Shown piece by piece: positions 45,932 through 54,732 of a stretch of 64,000 bases of DNA. A program made the translations under genes and the position numbers. The first letter of the stretch is position 1. Each line of letters opens with the position of its first letter. Source of the stretch: Clostridia bacterium (lineage in GTDB: Bacteria; Bacillota; Peptococcia; DRI-13; UBA5745); NCBI GenBank assembly GCA_018434325.1, contig JAHDPO010000023.1, positions 42,732 to 106,731 of the forward strand. The letters are read 5' to 3'. The notes under the pieces were generated by a model. That model searched no databases. It saw only the letters and a list, made by a program, of their open reading frames with translations, and was not told where the DNA came from.

Positions 45932-46483
45932 TCAATCATTGAAATGAATACAGCTGGATTTAGGCTCTCCCTTTTTGCGGCGGCAAGCCAGGTCATTGCA
46001 TAGATTGCAGGATATTTCCCGTTCCCTGTCTAATTCTTCGTTTACGGGCTGTTCTGCCTCTTCTTCGTCCTGCTGAGCAGCTTCTTCCTCCTGAGCTTCC
46101 GCATCTTCGGATTCCGCTTCTTGGGCTTCGTCCTCTTGGACTTCCGCCTCCTGGGCTTCCGCCTCCGTCAAGACTTGCGGCTTATGGGCCGGACCAACCG
46201 TTTCCTTTGAGAAAATCAGCATTTCCAGCGCCCGGGAGGGACGGGGAATAATGATTTTTGACCAAACCCTGCCCACAGCCTCGGCGCAAATGCATCCGGC
46301 CTCCACTGCAGCCTTAATTGCACCCACATCGCCGCTAAGCTTTACGGTTACTAACCCGGAGCCCTTGCTGTATTCATATCCGATCAGCTTGACACTTGCC
46401 GCTTTGAGTGCGCTATCTGCAAATTCAATGGCGGTGGGCAATCCCACCAGCTCTACCGCTGCGATTGCATCTAGTTTTGCCAT
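45932..46483 (-). CDS. pduK: BMC shell protein with acidic linker and cysteine-rich tail, PduK type
   Basis: 183 residues. Residues 1-90 are a BMC-H domain (AIAAVELVGLPTAIEFADSA and VTVKLSGDVGAIKAAVEAG). Residues about 100-160 are a very acidic Glu/Ala/Gln-rich linker. The tail has CNLCNDLACRRKKGEPKSSC, four cysteines that could hold an iron-sulfur cluster or zinc. This order matches PduK of propanediol microcompartments. The acidic linker is longer and more repetitive than I would expect; the codons gaa/gag and gcc alternate. It lies between the aldehyde dehydrogenase and flavoprotein genes. Confidence 0.82.
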   Translation of the reverse strand: MAKLDAIAAVELVGLPTAIEFADSALKAASVKLIGYEYSKGSGLVTVKLSGDVGAIKAAVEAGCICAEAVGRVWSKIIIPRPSRALEMLIFSKETVGPAHKPQVLTEAEAQEAEVQEDEAQEAESEDAEAQEEEAAQQDEEEAEQPVNEELDREREISCNLCNDLACRRKKGEPKSSCIHFND

Positions 46484-46494
46484 CTCTTTTCTCC

Positions 46495-47934
46495 TTACTG
46501 TCCCAGTTTCATGGCACTGCGCAGACTAAAATCATCCACCATAATACAGCGCTGGGGTCTGGTAAAGGTTTTGGGAGAAGTCAGACCTTCGCCGGTAGGT
46601 CCCGCAATACTCAGCGACACATACCCTTCACCGCCCAGCCCCACGCCGGCATAGGACGGGCCATTTTTCACCAAAATAGTTGTCTGGATCGCCTGGGCAT
46701 ATTTAGTAATGTTGCGCACATTTTTGGAGTGGATCATGGCGCTGTGGCGTCTGCGGCCTTCCGCACTCACGGCCAGGCGGATTCCCTCGTCCACATCTTT
46801 AACCCGTACAACAGGCAGAAGGGGCATCAGATATTCATCCTGTACCGTGATATGGGAAGCTGGCGCCTCGTATATGATGATTTTCGGATCAAAGCCTGCC
46901 GCAACCCCCAAAGCAGACAAAATCACACCGGCATCCTTACCGATATAGGCCTTATTGGGCCCATCCTTTCCGGTAAGCAGATCCGTCAGCTTTTGAATTG
47001 TTGCCTCATCCTGAATCAGGTAGGCCCCATTGCGCTGCATCTCCTGAATCAGCTTATCCGCAACGTTTTCCACCACAAAGCATTCTTTTTCCCCGATGCA
47101 TTGCAGGCAGTTTTCAAAAAAGCAGCCCTCCACAATATCCTTGCCGGCCTTGACCATATCGGCGGTTTCGTCTACCAATACGGGAGGATTGCCCGGTCCG
47201 GCGCCGATGCCCTTTTTGCCGGAGGATAAAATTTCCCGGACAATGCCCGGCCCGCCGGTGGCCAGTAAAAAATCTATTTTGGGATGGCTCATCATTGCCT
47301 GGGTGTTCTGAATGCTGGCTTCCCTTGTGCAAACCACCAGATTATCCGGTCCACCCGCCTCCCGAATAGCCTCATTGATCATTTTTACCGCTTCAAAGGT
47401 GGTGTTTTTGCCGCCGGGGTGAGGGCTCATCACCACCGCATTGCCGGCGGCGATCATACATAGGGAATTGTGAATGGTGGTGCTGGAAGGCGCTGTGGAA
47501 GGCATAATGCAGCCTGCCACCCCAAAGGCCCTGCGCTCAACTACGGTCAGCCCGTCGTCACCGGACATTGCCTCCGGAAGGATATCTTCAAGGCCGGGGG
47601 TTTTATCCGCCACCAGCATATGCTTTGCCACTTTATGGCTGTAGCGCCCCATTCCGGTTTCCTCCAGCTCCAGTAAAGAAAGGCGCTCCGCGTTTTCTCT
47701 TGTTTTCTGCCGAATCGCCTCAAGGATTTTCCCCCGCTTTGCTAAGGAGGTTCTCTCCAGTTGGTGATAGGCTTGCTCCGCCTTGCCAATCGCATCGTCC
47801 ACGCTGTCAAAAATACCATTGTTTTCAGCCGGCCGGGACTGCTCCGGCAGATTTTGCATTTGTTTCTTTATGGCGCCTGCGATTATGCTTGCAACATCAT
47901 CCCTTGATATCTCGCTGTCCAAAGACAAACACAT
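46495..47934 (-). CDS. pduP: CoA-acylating aldehyde dehydrogenase of the GRM
   Basis: 479 residues. The catalytic cysteine is in EGCFFENCLQCIGEKE, and the NAD-binding region and motif ...IMPSTAPSSTTIHNSL are typical of PduP/EutE/CutO-type enzymes, which turn an aldehyde plus CoA into acyl-CoA and NADH. The N-terminal helix DDVASIIAGAIKKQMQ resembles the PduP encapsulation peptide and is linked by a flexible segment. In-frame sequence upstream to 48093 has no ribosome site; ATG 47934 follows aaggggg. It follows the pduB-like gene after a hairpin. Whether the aldehyde is acetaldehyde, propanal or another cannot be read. Confidence 0.9.
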   Translation of the reverse strand: MCLSLDSEISRDDVASIIAGAIKKQMQNLPEQSRPAENNGIFDSVDDAIGKAEQAYHQLERTSLAKRGKILEAIRQKTRENAERLSLLELEETGMGRYSHKVAKHMLVADKTPGLEDILPEAMSGDDGLTVVERRAFGVAGCIMPSTAPSSTTIHNSLCMIAAGNAVVMSPHPGGKNTTFEAVKMINEAIREAGGPDNLVVCTREASIQNTQAMMSHPKIDFLLATGGPGIVREILSSGKKGIGAGPGNPPVLVDETADMVKAGKDIVEGCFFENCLQCIGEKECFVVENVADKLIQEMQRNGAYLIQDEATIQKLTDLLTGKDGPNKAYIGKDAGVILSALGVAAGFDPKIIIYEAPASHITVQDEYLMPLLPVVRVKDVDEGIRLAVSAEGRRRHSAMIHSKNVRNITKYAQAIQTTILVKNGPSYAGVGLGGEGYVSLSIAGPTGEGLTSPKTFTRPQRCIMVDDFSLRSAMKLGQ

Positions 47935-47971
47935 AACGAAAAACCCCCTTATGCCAAAAGCGTCAAAGAGA

Positions 47972-48015
47972 AAGAGCGCCGATTTCTCCTTCTGTTTTTT
48001 TCCATCGGCGCTCTT
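47972..48015 (-). terminator. Intercistronic hairpin between pduB-like and pduP-like genes
   Basis: The arms aagagcgccgat (47972-47983) and atcggcgctctt (48004-48015) are a perfect 12-base inverted repeat with a 20-base loop. No clear T-run follows on the minus strand, so partial termination or protection of the shell-gene message against decay is more likely than a full stop. High shell-protein expression relative to the enzyme would fit. Confidence 0.6.
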
Positions 48016-48025
48016 CGTCGCAGCG

Positions 48026-48808
48026 TTAAATAATATACGGTGTTCCTGCAGACGTCGGTTTGCTGCCCAGTGTCGCCAAAAGCTGAACAGCAATATCTCT
48101 GCCTGCCATGGCAGCTTGTTTCACCGCGCCGGAATCCCCGGAAAACATGATGATAAACTCATTGGAATAGCTGGTTCCCTTTGCCGGCGAGCACTGCATG
48201 ACTACCTCCACATCGGCGGATTTCACCGCGGTATCCGACATAACCATGCCGATGGCGGCAGGGCAGGCAGAGAGCAGTCCCCAGGCCTTGCCAAGGGGGG
48301 CGTTGAAGTTTTCGGCCAAAACGGAGCTGGCTCTTGCCGTATACTGGGCCTCCACATGGCCGGCTTCATTCATATAAATATCGCCGAAGAATCCCGGCAG
48401 GGTGGCCAGAGTAATTTCAACTGCGCGCTTTACGTCGGAAACCTCATCGGCGCCAAATACGATCAGGCAGCCATGGCCGCCGCCACCCTTAGTGTCCCGG
48501 GGCATTTCAAATTTAAGCAGCTGGGTATTGCTGGATTTCACCGCTTCGTCCGCCGCCATGGCGTGGGGTCCGGCGCCGGTGCGGGCGCCTACAATGCCCA
48601 AAGAGCGGTATTTTTTGTCGATGCCCAGCTTTTCCTGGATATTGTTATCCACATTAGGGATCACCAGCCCGATAGTGTCCCCGATTGCCGTTCCCACGAA
48701 TTCCGTCAGGCCGCAAATCTGGCCCGGATTCTGCGGTGCAGCTTTGGCAGGCGATTGCTTTTTTTCAATTTCATCCATAATGGCCTTTACAATATCTGCT
48801 TTATCCAT
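48026..48808 (-). CDS. pduB: Trimeric tandem-domain BMC shell protein, PduB type
   Basis: 260 residues with two BMC domains; characteristic stretches are FVGTAIGDTIGLVIPNVD, ARTGAGPHAMAADEAVKSS, and SACPAAIGMVMSDTAVKSAD. PduB-type trimers form flat tiles of the shell with a gated pore. The N-terminal helix ADIVKAIMDEIEKK resembles the PduB segment that links shell and cargo. It is the third gene of the operon, 38 bases after the pduA-like gene. Confidence 0.88.
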   Translation of the reverse strand: MDKADIVKAIMDEIEKKQSPAKAAPQNPGQICGLTEFVGTAIGDTIGLVIPNVDNNIQEKLGIDKKYRSLGIVGARTGAGPHAMAADEAVKSSNTQLLKFEMPRDTKGGGGHGCLIVFGADEVSDVKRAVEITLATLPGFFGDIYMNEAGHVEAQYTARASSVLAENFNAPLGKAWGLLSACPAAIGMVMSDTAVKSADVEVVMQCSPAKGTSYSNEFIIMFSGDSGAVKQAAMAGRDIAVQLLATLGSKPTSAGTPYII

Positions 48809-48846
48809 TACAAAACCTCCTAACTTAGTCTAGCAACAGCTTGGTT

Positions 48847-49125
48847 TTACACTGTCCGAGGCAGAATTTTTTCCACGTCAGTGTGGGGGCGGGGAATGAC
48901 ATGTACCGCAATCACTTCGCCTACCCGCTGGGCCGCCACGGCCCCCGCGTCGGTAGCCGCCTTGACTGCGCCCACATCGCCGCGGACCATAACGGTTACG
49001 AGGCCCGAGCCGATCTTTTCATAGCCGACCAAAGCCACATTGGCCGATTTGCTCATTGCGTCCGCCGCTTCAATTGCTCCTACCAGACCTTTCGTTTCAA
49101 TCATACCTAATGCTTCTTGTGCCAT
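48847..49125 (-). CDS. pduA: Hexameric BMC shell protein, PduA/PduJ type
   Basis: 92 residues, a canonical BMC-H protein: [39 protein letters not shown], and [15 protein letters not shown]. It is the main facet tile. ATG 49125 follows ggaggatatg; ATG codons at 49140 and 49131 are in frame but give an extra N-terminal tail. Second gene of the operon, 90 bases after the GRE. Confidence 0.93.
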   Translation of the reverse strand: MAQEALGMIETKGLVGAIEAADAMSKSANVALVGYEKIGSGLVTVMVRGDVGAVKAATDAGAVAAQRVGEVIAVHVIPRPHTDVEKILPRTV

Positions 49126-49215
49126 TTTCATATCCTCCATTCAAATGATGTGCTTCTGCCGGCTGCGCACTGCCGGCTGTCAAATTCAAATGCGCGCTGT
49201 CTCAAAACCGCCGGA

Positions 49216-51840
49216 TCAGTCAAAGGAGTCGTAGGAGTTTCTGCCGATCAAGTCGTCTTGCAATTCCTTGCTCAACCGTACGAAGTAGGCGCTGTAGCCC
49301 GCCACGCGGACCAAAAGCCCCTGGTACCGCTCCGGATTCCGCTGAGCATCCTTCAGGGTTTCCGTATTAACGATATTGAACTGAATGTGCTGTCCAAAGC
49401 GTTGGAAGTAGGTTTCGATAAAGCTGATCATATTGTTGCGGCCGGTTTCACCGGAAACGCAGCTTGGCGTGAAGCGTACGTTGGTCAGCGTGCCGTTTCC
49501 TGCGTTCAGGTGGTCAATCTTAGCGGCGGATTTAATCATAGCCGTAGGGCCGTTTACATCGTGGCAGCCCAGCACGTTATGCACGGGGCCAAGGCAGTTG
49601 GACACCGCTTCACCGGCCATCCGGCCATCCAGAGAGGCGCCCTGATTCATGCCGATGCCCACATTTGCGGATACGCTATATACGCCGGGCAAATACTTGC
49701 CGCCCCGGACGTTCCTATGCTTCAGGACGTTGTTGCAGTAGCTGTCTGTGCCCCAGCGTACGAAATCGTCGGCATAGTCGTCGTCGTTGCCAAAATGATG
49801 TACCTTATCGGAGTTGATCAGGTTATAAAGAGCTTCATGACCCGCCCAGTTTTTACGAAGAGCATCCAGCATTTCTTTGCCGGTTATGCGTTTCTCTTCA
49901 AAAATCAACTGTTGGATAGTGCTCATGCCATCGCCCACGGTTCCGCAGCCGACGCCCTGAGGTCCGGTATGATTGTAGATGGCGCCGCCGGCGGAAACGT
50001 CTATACCGCGAGCGGTGCAGTCCAGCATCAGGGAGGAGAGGTAGGGAAGTGGCTTCAGACGGGCGTGAGCCAACTCGATGGTATTAACAAAAGTAACCAT
50101 CTTCTCAACCCAGTATTGCATCTGAATTTCATAGGCTTCCTTGACCTGCTGGATGTTGGTGAAATGCTCCAGACTGCCGGTTCTGGGACCCAGGCTGCCG
50201 CCTGCTCCTGCGCAGCGCTGCCAGCGAGGACAGTGCTGTCCGCAAGTGATGCAGCGGCCATCATTGACCGCCAGCTCCAAAACCTTAGGCATACTGAAAT
50301 AGCAGGCGTCGTGGGCGCCGTACTCTTTGCCGGCGGCGTCAATTTCTACGCAGCCAACCATGGAGTAATTTCGGGAATCTTCCAGGGTTCTGCCTGAGGC
50401 AATAGAAGCGGGTATAATGGCCTCATCGTTAAATACCTTAGGCTGCCCGGTTCCCACCTTAATGGAATTGACCACCTTCACCTTATATTCCCAGGGAGAA
50501 TTCTGGGACCAGCGCACGGCAAACCAGGGATCAGGCAGCAAGGTGTGGACATGGGCTTCAATGGCAAGATAAGATAGGTCATTCGTCGCATCCTCACCGT
50601 TTTTATCGCAGCCGCCCACCAAAAGCAGCGTACCGGCAATACCTACCTCCGTATTCAGAACGGCAGAGCCTTCGTCACGGATTTTGGTCATTTCATAAAT
50701 CTTGATATAGAAGTTTTCAATCAGCTCGCAAGCCTGCCGTTTGGTGATACGGCCTTCCCGCATATCCTTTTCGTAATAGGGATAAAGCAGCTGGTCAAAG
50801 CGTCCGTAGGAAATGGAATGGCCGTTGGATTCGATCAGCACAATATTGGTGCCCAGATGATACAGCTGCATGGCTTCCCAGAAGGTGCGGGGCGGATTTT
50901 CAGAAACCCATTCGCAGTTGGAGGCCATCTGGTTCAGTTCCGCTTTGCGGTTGGCATCCCTCTCTTTTGCCGCCATTTCACGGGCCAGAGCCGCATAGCG
51001 CTTAAAGTAGATGGTGCAAGCTTCCAGGCAGATCAACTGGGCAGTATGGAATTCTCTTCTTTCCATGCCCTTGGGATCGTGGCGGCTGATTTTGTCCATC
51101 TGCTCCAAAACGTCCTGCTTCAGGCCGTTGTAGCCCTTGGCGAACAACAGTTCATAATTGCAGATCAAATGGCCTATGCCGCAGAACAGATACAGGTTGG
51201 GATAGAATACGGGGACCCCGCCGGCGGAGCAGCCTTTGATCTCTTCCTCGGTAAGAATATCCATCACTACGTCTTTGACGTTTTTGCCTTCCCAGTAATC
51301 GGCAAGGCTAAGCAAGTTGCGCTTTACGCTTTCGTCCAGCTGGAAATTGTCGTTGACCCGCTTATCCCAGGGAGATTCCTTGAGTTCGCGAACAATCCAG
51401 TCATAGGAAAACTCCGGGAAAACAGGCGCATTGCGCCGGGGCGCTGCGATTTCTCCCACGATCAGCTCATCGGGATAAATATTGATGGTTACGTTTTCCA
51501 GAATGTGCTTGAGGATCTTGGAATTTTTAATAATTGTGGAGCCGCCGATTTTTTGATGGGCTTCGGTGTACAGCAGGGCCCGCTCATCGTCTACGCGCTG
51601 ACGAATGCTGTGCACGCTTCTCAGTATGCGGTTGATGCGGGGGAAGGGAGATGGCTCTGCATGGCCGCTAAAATCCATGAGGGTGTACTCATGGTCAAAA
51701 GCCTCCATACCGCCTGTGCCAAACTGATCCTGAGCTGTTTCGGGCGCACCTTTGGAAAGCGGCGCACTGCTTTCCTGCAGTTTTAATTGCGCCATGACCT
51801 GACTAACCAATTCTTCGATTTGTTTGGATGTCATTTGCAT
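49216..51840 (-). CDS. Microcompartment-targeted glycyl radical enzyme (dehydratase/lyase), substrate unknown
   Basis: 874 residues. The glycyl-radical site is VRVAGYSAYF (Gly848); the thiyl cysteine is Cys497 in YSMVGCVEIDAAGKEYG with Glu499. The usual CVEP of choline lyase and diol dehydratases is here CVEI. Other motifs: GIGHLICNYE (His224), HSISYGRFDQLLYPYYEKD, and GAHDACYFSMPKVLELAVN, the last most like propanediol/glycerol dehydratases. The N-terminal helix SKQIEELVSQVMAQLK plus a linker to about residue 50 looks like an encapsulation peptide. It is the first gene of the operon; ATG 51840 follows aaaggag. A diol dehydratase role is the best guess, but a different substrate is possible. 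Confidence 0.92.
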   Translation of the reverse strand: MQMTSKQIEELVSQVMAQLKLQESSAPLSKGAPETAQDQFGTGGMEAFDHEYTLMDFSGHAEPSPFPRINRILRSVHSIRQRVDDERALLYTEAHQKIGGSTIIKNSKILKHILENVTINIYPDELIVGEIAAPRRNAPVFPEFSYDWIVRELKESPWDKRVNDNFQLDESVKRNLLSLADYWEGKNVKDVVMDILTEEEIKGCSAGGVPVFYPNLYLFCGIGHLICNYELLFAKGYNGLKQDVLEQMDKISRHDPKGMERREFHTAQLICLEACTIYFKRYAALAREMAAKERDANRKAELNQMASNCEWVSENPPRTFWEAMQLYHLGTNIVLIESNGHSISYGRFDQLLYPYYEKDMREGRITKRQACELIENFYIKIYEMTKIRDEGSAVLNTEVGIAGTLLLVGGCDKNGEDATNDLSYLAIEAHVHTLLPDPWFAVRWSQNSPWEYKVKVVNSIKVGTGQPKVFNDEAIIPASIASGRTLEDSRNYSMVGCVEIDAAGKEYGAHDACYFSMPKVLELAVNDGRCITCGQHCPRWQRCAGAGGSLGPRTGSLEHFTNIQQVKEAYEIQMQYWVEKMVTFVNTIELAHARLKPLPYLSSLMLDCTARGIDVSAGGAIYNHTGPQGVGCGTVGDGMSTIQQLIFEEKRITGKEMLDALRKNWAGHEALYNLINSDKVHHFGNDDDYADDFVRWGTDSYCNNVLKHRNVRGGKYLPGVYSVSANVGIGMNQGASLDGRMAGEAVSNCLGPVHNVLGCHDVNGPTAMIKSAAKIDHLNAGNGTLTNVRFTPSCVSGETGRNNMISFIETYFQRFGQHIQFNIVNTETLKDAQRNPERYQGLLVRVAGYSAYFVRLSKELQDDLIGRNSYDSFD

Positions 51841-52280
51841 AGTACACGCTCCTTTTCCGGAAATTATTTCTGGTTTGATTTCTTACCCCCGAGGCTTCAA
51901 AGGAACCGGGCAGTGCTTCCTTAGATTAGGGTAATCATATAAAAGAACTTTTTATTTGTCGTGATTGTTTATTGCGAACAGGCAATACTATTTTGTCAAT
52001 TCTGGCAAGCCCAACCGGCGCCGGTTTTTCTCTATCTGTATTTGTCCCCATCGTATCTTTTGTTGTCCCCTTCTGTTTTTTTCTACTCATTATTCTCTTA
52101 ATTCCATCATTTGTTATACTATTTCGTTTTCTTAGTTCTGTATTTGCTTAATTTGCATATTTTTTGATGCATAAACCTACATCATTTCCGTCTAGACAGT
52201 TAATATAATGTGGTATACCATATAATCCGGGGGAAAATAGGTTTAATGGATGCAGCACAAGAGGGAAGGGAGGGATATCT
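51841..52280. promoter_or_regulatory. Divergent control region of the GRE operon and PocR kinase
   Basis: This 440-base gap holds no gene. For the GRE strand a TTGACA-like box lies at 51994-51999 (reads tgtcaa on plus), just below a perfect 14-base palindrome AACCGGCGCCGGTT (52013-52026). Above it are two direct copies of TTGTCCCC (52042-52049 and 52063-52070) exactly 21 bases apart, the phasing used by AraC-type activators. Towards the kinase there are two TATAAT boxes (52205-52210, 52222-52227) around the palindrome TGGTATACCA (52212-52221). These are candidates, not proven sites. Confidence 0.5.
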
Positions 52281-53570
52281 TTGCTTTTCTTTGAATTGGT
52301 TGACCTGGTTCCCGTAGAAGTCTTGGAAGAGATCCTGTTGCGTTTTTCAAAAGTAACCAAGCTTACAACCTTGATTACCGACCGTCAGGGCCATCCTGTC
52401 ACATCACAAAGGGATTTTAATCATGTCTGTAAGCTGGTACGCAAGTTTCCCGAACCTGAATTGGAACAGCTCTGCATCCGCTCCGACGCAAGCGCAGGAA
52501 TTGAGGCCGCTAACCGCAAAAAACCCTTTATCTACCGATGTCACGCCGGCTTGGTGGACGCCGTCGTCCCGATTATTATTGCCAATCACTATTGGGGGGC
52601 TATTTTTGTCGGACAAACCCAGTTGATTGAAGAAGACATGTGCAAAATTCCGGATCTGCGTATCAACGGAGATATTACCCTCAGTCATTACCCGGGTCTG
52701 GAAGAAGAGATCAAGCAATACGTCAGCGAACAGCCGCGGATTACCTTGGCGCAAATGGAGGCCAATGTGGCCCTGCTCTATACAATCGCTAACTATATCG
52801 CCGAGCTTGGCTATAAAAACCTGATGCAGGAAGAGTTGAATCAACAAAAAATGAAGCTGATTCAGGAAGAAAACTCCTGCATGAGCTTCCAGAAAAACAT
52901 TGCCAGACTGGAACTGCAACTTTTGCAAAATCAGATGAATCCCAGGTTTCTCTTCAATACGCTTAATGCAATCTACTTACAGGCCACCTTGGAAAATGCC
53001 ACAAAATCCGCCAATCTTTTATATTCCCTGATCAATATCATCCGCCGCTCTGCCAAGCAGCAATCCTCCCACGTGACTGTAGAGGATGAAATTGCCTATA
53101 TTCAGAACTATATTCAACTAAAAAATGTCTCCGCTTTCCAACAAACGATGATTCAAATCAATGCCGACCGCAAATCTCTGGACTGCTTCATCCCTATCTT
53201 TACCTTGCAGCCCTTGGTGGAAAATGTTTTTGTCCAGTATTTCATTGAAAAATCGCTGAACAATCCGGTGCTGGATATTTCGATCAAAAAAGTAAAGAGC
53301 CAGGTGGAGATCGTCCTTTCCTGCAAGCAACTGGTGCTCAGCGAAAGCGAGCGTTTGGCTCTGATTAATCATTCGAATAATAAAAAGGATTCCTTGATCG
53401 TCACTGTGCTGAATTTTCGCAATGTAACGGAAATACTGACCCAATACTATCAGGAAGCCTTTTCATGGAAGGTAGAAAGCAGTGCCGACCTGGGGACTTA
53501 CATTGAATTCTCCCTTCCCTATTCTACCGACGGTTTTTTCCCGAAGCCCTTCAAATCCCAGTATGCTTAA
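52281..53570 (+). CDS. PocR-domain LytS-type histidine kinase with lost phosphoacceptor histidine
   Basis: 429 residues, soluble. Residues about 1-175 are a PocR ligand-binding domain (CKLVRKFPEPELEQLC, then RCHAGLVDAVVPII), known to sense small diols and similar ligands. A coiled coil (about 180-215) leads to a LytS-type kinase region. The usual NPHFLFN histidine is replaced: QNQMNPRFLFNTLNAIYLQ. The ATPase domain has PLVENVF but no DxGxG motif. Enzyme activity is therefore doubtful. TTG start 52281 follows gggaggg. It faces away from the GRE operon; with the AraC-type protein it probably forms a ligand-controlled switch. Confidence 0.85.
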   Translation: MLFFELVDLVPVEVLEEILLRFSKVTKLTTLITDRQGHPVTSQRDFNHVCKLVRKFPEPELEQLCIRSDASAGIEAANRKKPFIYRCHAGLVDAVVPIIIANHYWGAIFVGQTQLIEEDMCKIPDLRINGDITLSHYPGLEEEIKQYVSEQPRITLAQMEANVALLYTIANYIAELGYKNLMQEELNQQKMKLIQEENSCMSFQKNIARLELQLLQNQMNPRFLFNTLNAIYLQATLENATKSANLLYSLINIIRRSAKQQSSHVTVEDEIAYIQNYIQLKNVSAFQQTMIQINADRKSLDCFIPIFTLQPLVENVFVQYFIEKSLNNPVLDISIKKVKSQVEIVLSCKQLVLSESERLALINHSNNKKDSLIVTVLNFRNVTEILTQYYQEAFSWKVESSADLGTYIEFSLPYSTDGFFPKPFKSQYA

Positions 53571-53616
53571 CCCTTACTTAAGCACCGGAGTATAATCCTC
53601 TTTTGCAAAATGAAAC

Positions 53617-53652
53617 AGAGCCCCGACTGCACAAAGCGGCAGTCGGGGCTCT
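53617..53652. terminator. Bidirectional terminator after the PocR kinase
   Basis: The arms agagccccgactgc (53617-53630) and gcagtcggggctct (53639-53652) form a perfect 14-base stem. It lies between the kinase (plus) and the convergent dehydrogenase (minus). Confidence 0.88.
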
Positions 53653-53702
53653 TACTTAATCCTTCAAAGGCATAGGCTCAGCTTACGGGCGATCACCCGG
53701 CA

Positions 53703-54659
53703 TTAACTCACCACATTAATCGGTTTGCCCTCGGTGAAGCAGCGGATATTTTCCGCCAAGAGATCAATGAGTCTTTGCCTTGACTCGAAACACTTCCAGC
53801 CAATATGGGGAGTAAGTATCACATTGTCCATGAAAAACAGGGGATTATCCGGCTTAGGCGGCTCAGGATCCTGCACATCCAAGGCCGCTCCGGCAATTCG
53901 CTTCTTCTTCAACGCCTCGATCAAATCCCCTTCATTGATGATGGCGCCTCTTGCGGTATTGATGATAAACGCCGTGTTTTTCATTAGTTCCAGCTTTTCT
54001 TTGTTGATCAGGTGCTTGGTCTCCGGGGTGAGAGGGCAGTGAATGGTGACAAAATCGCTTTCCTTCAATAATTCTTCAAGAGATGCCGATTGTATCTGAG
54101 GATCATTCCAGGTCTTTTGGCTGCGGCTATTCACCAATACGTTCATGCCCAAAGCTCTTGCTGCCGCAATCACTTGCCGGGCAATATTACCGGCGCCGAT
54201 AACGCCCAGGGTTTTCTTGTTTACTTCAAAATGCTTTACCATGAGATGTTTGTTGAAATTATCATAGTTGCCTTGGCTCAGCATAACCTGCTGCTTGGCT
54301 AACGAAGAGCTTAAGCTCAAAAGGAAGGTGATGGCAAGCTGCGCCACCGCTTCCGAGCTATAGGCCGGAATATTGCATACGGAAATATTTTTCTCCCTGG
54401 CGGCAGCAAGGTCAATGTTGTTATATCCCGTTCCGGCTTCGCAAATCAACTCCACCGAAGGGGGAAGCTTTTTAATTAGCTCTCTGTCTAAAGGCAGTTC
54501 TTTCGTAATAATGATATTTTGGCCATTGCTTCTTTCTAAAACTTCCTCTTGGCTGCTCTCCTTATATGTTGTGATATTGGTCACACTTTTTAAGGAAGAA
54601 TGATCAAGCTGATTGTCAAAGTCAACCTTTGCACAATTAAGAAACACCGTGTTTTTCAC
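53703..54659 (-). CDS. NAD-dependent D-2-hydroxyacid dehydrogenase (glycerate/hydroxypyruvate-type)
   Basis: 318 residues. Motifs: Rossmann segment LGVIGAGNIARQVIAAA, substrate loop EAGTGYNNIDLAAA, arginine in NTARGAIINEG, glutamate in DVQDPEPPKPDNPLF and catalytic histidine in LTPHIGWK. It is distinct from the other family member at 9.3 kb. Its distance from the GRM operon and the intervening terminator suggest separate control. A perfect 30-base palindrome lies 73 bases upstream of its start. Substrate unknown. Confidence 0.86.
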   Translation of the reverse strand: MKNTVFLNCAKVDFDNQLDHSSLKSVTNITTYKESSQEEVLERSNGQNIIITKELPLDRELIKKLPPSVELICEAGTGYNNIDLAAAREKNISVCNIPAYSSEAVAQLAITFLLSLSSSLAKQQVMLSQGNYDNFNKHLMVKHFEVNKKTLGVIGAGNIARQVIAAARALGMNVLVNSRSQKTWNDPQIQSASLEELLKESDFVTIHCPLTPETKHLINKEKLELMKNTAFIINTARGAIINEGDLIEALKKKRIAGAALDVQDPEPPKPDNPLFFMDNVILTPHIGWKCFESRQRLIDLLAENIRCFTEGKPINVVS

Positions 54660-54732
54660 CCTGAATCTCTCCTATCTCCATTTTTATTTATTATGCCCAA
54701 GCCAATGGGCGTGCATTTGATCCGGCATTATC

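Noticed and set aside
49117..51786. Long plus-strand open frames (426 and 322 codons) opposite the glycyl radical enzyme
   Set aside because: The minus-strand GRE is unmistakable; the antisense frames have no motif and no ribosome site.
49216..51840. Calling the GRE choline trimethylamine-lyase (CutC)
   Set aside because: The active-site loop is CVEI rather than CVEP and neighbouring sequence is closer to diol dehydratases; evidence is not enough for any substrate.
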